A stretch of DNA of 5,285 nt from Eubacterium sp. (lineage in GTDB: Bacteria; Bacillota; Clostridia; Lachnospirales; Lachnospiraceae), in contig JABUSX010000251.1 in NCBI GenBank assembly GCA_021442545.1, positions 1-5,285 on the forward strand. Reading direction: 5' to 3'. Below, piece after piece: positions 4,855 to 5,285 of the stretch. Positions within the stretch are counted from its first letter, which is position 1. Every line of letters begins with the position of its first letter. The notes beneath the pieces were generated by a model that saw only the letters and a list, made by a program, of their open reading frames with translations, was not told the origin of the DNA and made no database searches. The position numbers and the translations under genes are program-made.

Positions 4855-5285
4855 ATGAGATGCCCGTATTGCAGTGGGGAAAATACGCGTGTTGTGGATT
4901 CACGTCCGGTGGATGATGACAATTCCATCCGCCGCCGCCGGGTCTGTGACGACTGCGGCCGCAGATTTACAACCTATGAACGAATCGAAACCATTCCGCT
5001 TATGGTCATAAAAAAAGACCTGAGCAGAGAGAAATACAACCGGGAAAAGATCACCGACGGTGTGATGCGGGCCTGCCATAAACGGAAAGTTTCCGTGCAG
5101 CAGATGAACGAACTGGTCAACCGGATCGAGACAGAGATCTTTAACCGGGAGGACAAAGAGATCCCCAGCAGTCAGATTGGGGAACTGGTTATGAAGAACC
5201 TGAAGGAGCTCGATACGGTTGCCTATGTCCGCTTTGCGTCGGTCTATCGGGAATTTAAAGATGCCAATACCTTCATGAATTACAT
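4855..5285 (+). CDS. nrdR: Transcriptional repressor NrdR, extreme C-terminus outside the window
   Basis: NrdR is an ATP/dATP-sensing repressor that binds NrdR boxes before ribonucleotide reductase genes and lowers dNTP synthesis when dATP is plentiful. The 143 visible residues begin MRCPYC and contain a zinc ribbon with C3, C6, C31 and C34. The basic IRRRRVC (25-31) links to FTTYER (38-43), the DNA-binding part. An ATP-cone domain spans about 48-138 with VIKKDLSREKYNREKI (51-66) and VAYVRFASVYREFKD (122-136). Family members are about 150-160 residues, so only roughly ten are missing. No reductase gene or NrdR-box-like palindrome is seen here, so its targets lie elsewhere, which is usual for the family. 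Confidence 0.96.
   Translation, partial: MRCPYCSGENTRVVDSRPVDDDNSIRRRRVCDDCGRRFTTYERIETIPLMVIKKDLSREKYNREKITDGVMRACHKRKVSVQQMNELVNRIETEIFNREDKEIPSSQIGELVMKNLKELDTVAYVRFASVYREFKDANTFMNY

Noticed and set aside
1..5285. Mobile element, CRISPR array, toxin-antitoxin or defence system
   Set aside because: No regularly spaced repeats, transposase or integrase motifs, or paired small toxin-antitoxin genes are present. Base and codon use look even across the window.

Overview
The window looks like an ordinary chromosomal segment from a Gram-positive anaerobe of the Clostridia, probably Lachnospiraceae-like. That placement is inferred from moderate GC, strong AGGAGG-type ribosome binding sites, an NrdR and Xpt of Firmicute type, and a Lit-family membrane protein, a family largely confined to Firmicutes. 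No tRNA, rRNA, insertion sequence, CRISPR array or phage gene is visible.

The layout is two divergent transcription units around a 315-nt intergenic region (918-1232). On the minus strand a UPF0145/YbjQ-family gene (606-917) is followed after 18 nt by a family 2 glycosyltransferase (587 to beyond position 1, cut by the window). Its likely promoter is at 1018-1046, and the leader can fold into two hairpins. On the plus strand a promoter at about 1111-1139 precedes a closely spaced run: a DPM1-like family 2 glycosyltransferase (1233-1946), lit (1960-2700), uppP (2735-3631), a COG2426 'small multidrug export' membrane protein (3645-4133) and xpt (4159-4740). A 114-nt gap leads to nrdR (4855 to beyond 5285, cut by the window).

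The plus-strand genes share an envelope-lipid theme. The DPM1-like transferase probably loads a sugar onto a polyprenyl phosphate. UppP dephosphorylates undecaprenyl diphosphate to regenerate the carrier. The COG2426 protein has Pro/Gly-broken motifs reminiscent of DedA-type lipid translocases. Lit remodels lipoprotein acyl chains. Xpt (purine salvage) and NrdR (ribonucleotide reductase repressor) are nucleotide-metabolism genes at the downstream end, and the usual purine riboswitch of xpt is absent.

I did not find a clearly new multi-gene system. The best leads are the uppP-COG2426 pairing as a possible carrier-recycling module, a Lit homologue in a housekeeping context, riboswitch-free xpt, a structured leader before the YbjQ-family gene, and a linker-like insertion in the truncated glycosyltransferase.
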